Source of the DNA: Sphingomonadaceae bacterium
GTDB lineage: Bacteria; Pseudomonadota; Alphaproteobacteria; Sphingomonadales; Sphingomonadaceae
Length of the DNA stretch: 5,942 nt
Assembly (NCBI GenBank): GCA_019245455.1
Contig: JAFARM010000262.1
Coordinates: 1-5,942 of the forward strand
Direction of reading: 5' to 3'
How positions within the stretch are numbered: position 1 is the stretch's first letter; each line of letters opens with the position of its first letter. Below the pieces are notes generated by a model. The model was not told the origin of the DNA and made no database searches. It saw only the letters and a program-made list of their open reading frames with translations. The position numbers were made by a program, and so were the translations under genes. Of this stretch, positions 4,880 through 5,942 are shown piece after piece.

Positions 4880-5942
4880 GTGCCGCTTGCCGCAGCCACC
4901 TTCCTTCCTCTCGCGGCCCCGCTGCCGCTCCTTGTCGCCGCTGCCGTGGGTGCCCTGGTGCCGGGCCGTCGGCCGCGCCTCGTCCTGACCGTGTCAGAGG
5001 GAGCCGCACTGTTCGCGCTGGCCGTCGCCGTCGCGACGGTGGTCGCGCTGGTGCTGAATGGCGGTGGCACCAGCCCGCTTCTCGGTCGTGCGGGCATCGG
5101 GCTGTCGGCGCGCGTCGATGCCGTCAGCGCGACGATGCTGACGCTCGTCGCCTTCGTCGGCTGGGTCGTCGTCCGCTATGCACGCACCTACCTCGACGGC
5201 GAGGCGCGGCAGGGCGCGTTCATGGCGTGGCTGTGCACGGCGCTCGCTGCCGTGCTGCTGCTGGTAGCAGCCGGCAACCTTGTCCAACTCGCCGCCGCCT
5301 GGATGACGACGAGCCTCTGCCTTCACCGCCTGCTGCTGTTCTACCCGGATCGTGCCGCAGCGCAGCGGGCGGCGCGCAAGAAGGCCCTGTTCTCCCGCCT
5401 CGGCGCAGCAGCGATGGTCGCGGCGGCGGCGCTGCTGACTCTGGCGTTCCGCACGGCCGACATCGCGACGATCGACGCCGCCGCGCGGGCCCTCCCGCTG
5501 CCGCCGCTGGCGCTCGCCGCTGCGGGCTTTCTGGCGCTCGCGGCGCTGTTCAAGTCGGCGCAGTTCCCGACGCACGGCTGGCTGACCGAGATGATGGAGG
5601 CGCCGACGCCGGTCTCGGCGCTTCTCCACGCCGGTGTGGTCAACGCCGGCGGCTTCCTGCTGATCCGCTTCGCCGACGTCATGGTCGCCGCCCCCGGCGT
5701 CCTCGCCGTGCTGGCGATCGTCGGCGGCTTCACCGCGTTGTTCGGCGCGCTCGTCATGCTGACCCAGCCGGCGGTCAAGACGTCGCTTGCCTGGTCGACG
5801 GTGGCGCAGATGGGCTTCATGATCCTGCAATGCGGGCTGGCGCTGTTCCCGCTCGCGCTGCTGCACATCCTCGCCCACTCGCTCTACAAGGCGCATGCCT
5901 TTCTCGCCTCCGGCGGCGCCGTTGAGCAGGTCGCCGCGATCC
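4880..5942 (+). CDS. dabB: DabB-like / NuoL-like proton-conducting membrane subunit (5' part)
   Basis: The frame stays open to the window end (354 codons seen). It belongs to the proton-conducting transporter family that includes NuoL, MrpA and DabB. Hydrophobic segments run nearly throughout, e.g. about 8-28, 38-59, 84-100, 114-131, 174-190, 208-224, 245-262, 273-296 and 318-335. Core motifs are KSAQFPTHGWLTEMMEAPTP at 225-244, continuing into VSALLHAGVVNAGGFLL at 245-261, then VKTSLAWSTVAQMGF at 299-313 and HILAHSLYKAHAF at 329-341. Lys225, Lys300 and Lys337 are candidate proton-path residues. AGVVNAGGFL and the WMTTSLCLHRLL segment (141-152) resemble DabB more than complex I. DabB partners DabA (DUF2309) in an energy-driven carbonic-anhydrase system that accumulates bicarbonate. 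The GTG at 4880 is the first usual start after the in-frame TAA at 4841; no strong ribosome site precedes it. Alternatives are a stray NuoL or an MrpA-type antiporter subunit. Confidence 0.82.
   Translation, partial: MPLAAATFLPLAAPLPLLVAAAVGALVPGRRPRLVLTVSEGAALFALAVAVATVVALVLNGGGTSPLLGRAGIGLSARVDAVSATMLTLVAFVGWVVVRYARTYLDGEARQGAFMAWLCTALAAVLLLVAAGNLVQLAAAWMTTSLCLHRLLLFYPDRAAAQRAARKKALFSRLGAAAMVAAAALLTLAFRTADIATIDAAARALPLPPLALAAAGFLALAALFKSAQFPTHGWLTEMMEAPTPVSALLHAGVVNAGGFLLIRFADVMVAAPGVLAVLAIVGGFTALFGALVMLTQPAVKTSLAWSTVAQMGFMILQCGLALFPLALLHILAHSLYKAHAFLASGGAVEQVAAI

Noticed and set aside
4867..5925. 352-codon plus-strand frame opening at GTG 4867, after a purine-rich GAGGAA at 4845-4850
   Set aside because: The product is Arg-rich with no hydrophobic pattern, whereas the frame starting at 4880 gives a clean multi-spanning membrane protein with NuoL-family motifs.

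Overview
The window is very GC-rich chromosomal DNA with strong third-position G/C bias and tightly overlapping genes. Together with the maf / RNase E-G-like / yacG / tRNA-Phe order, this points to an alphaproteobacterium, most likely a sphingomonad (Sphingomonas or a relative). That assignment is inferred from gene content and composition and was not checked against a database.

Layout. Positions 1-343 are non-coding and consist almost entirely of nested palindromic repeats. From 408 to 3168 four plus-strand genes overlap head to tail: a DUF2332 protein with a methyltransferase-like glycine motif, a Maf nucleotide pyrophosphatase, a short RNase E/G-like protein, and the small zinc protein YacG. 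They look like one translationally coupled operon. Two tRNA genes follow on the same strand, tRNA-Phe(GAA) and tRNA-Arg(CCG), with a possible promoter in the gap between them. Two minus-strand genes come next: a small VOC (glyoxalase-fold) protein and, upstream of it, a LysR-type regulator with an NhaR-like N-terminus. A roughly 100-base divergent promoter region carries a clear LysR box. Facing right is the first 354 codons of a NuoL-like membrane protein, cut by the window end.

How the genes may work together. The NuoL-like protein has the sequence character of DabB, the proton-channel half of the DAB inorganic-carbon (CO2/bicarbonate) accumulation system. If that is right, a DabA (DUF2309) gene should lie just downstream of the window, and the divergent LysR protein is the likely regulator. 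The operon on the left is housekeeping: nucleotide-pool or cell-cycle hygiene (Maf), RNA processing (RNase E/G-like) and gyrase control (YacG).

Nothing here is clearly a wholly new system. The points most worth a second look are the shortened zinc-free RNase E/G-like protein that keeps its catalytic aspartates, the LysR/DAB-like module with its promoter architecture, and the palindromic repeat block.
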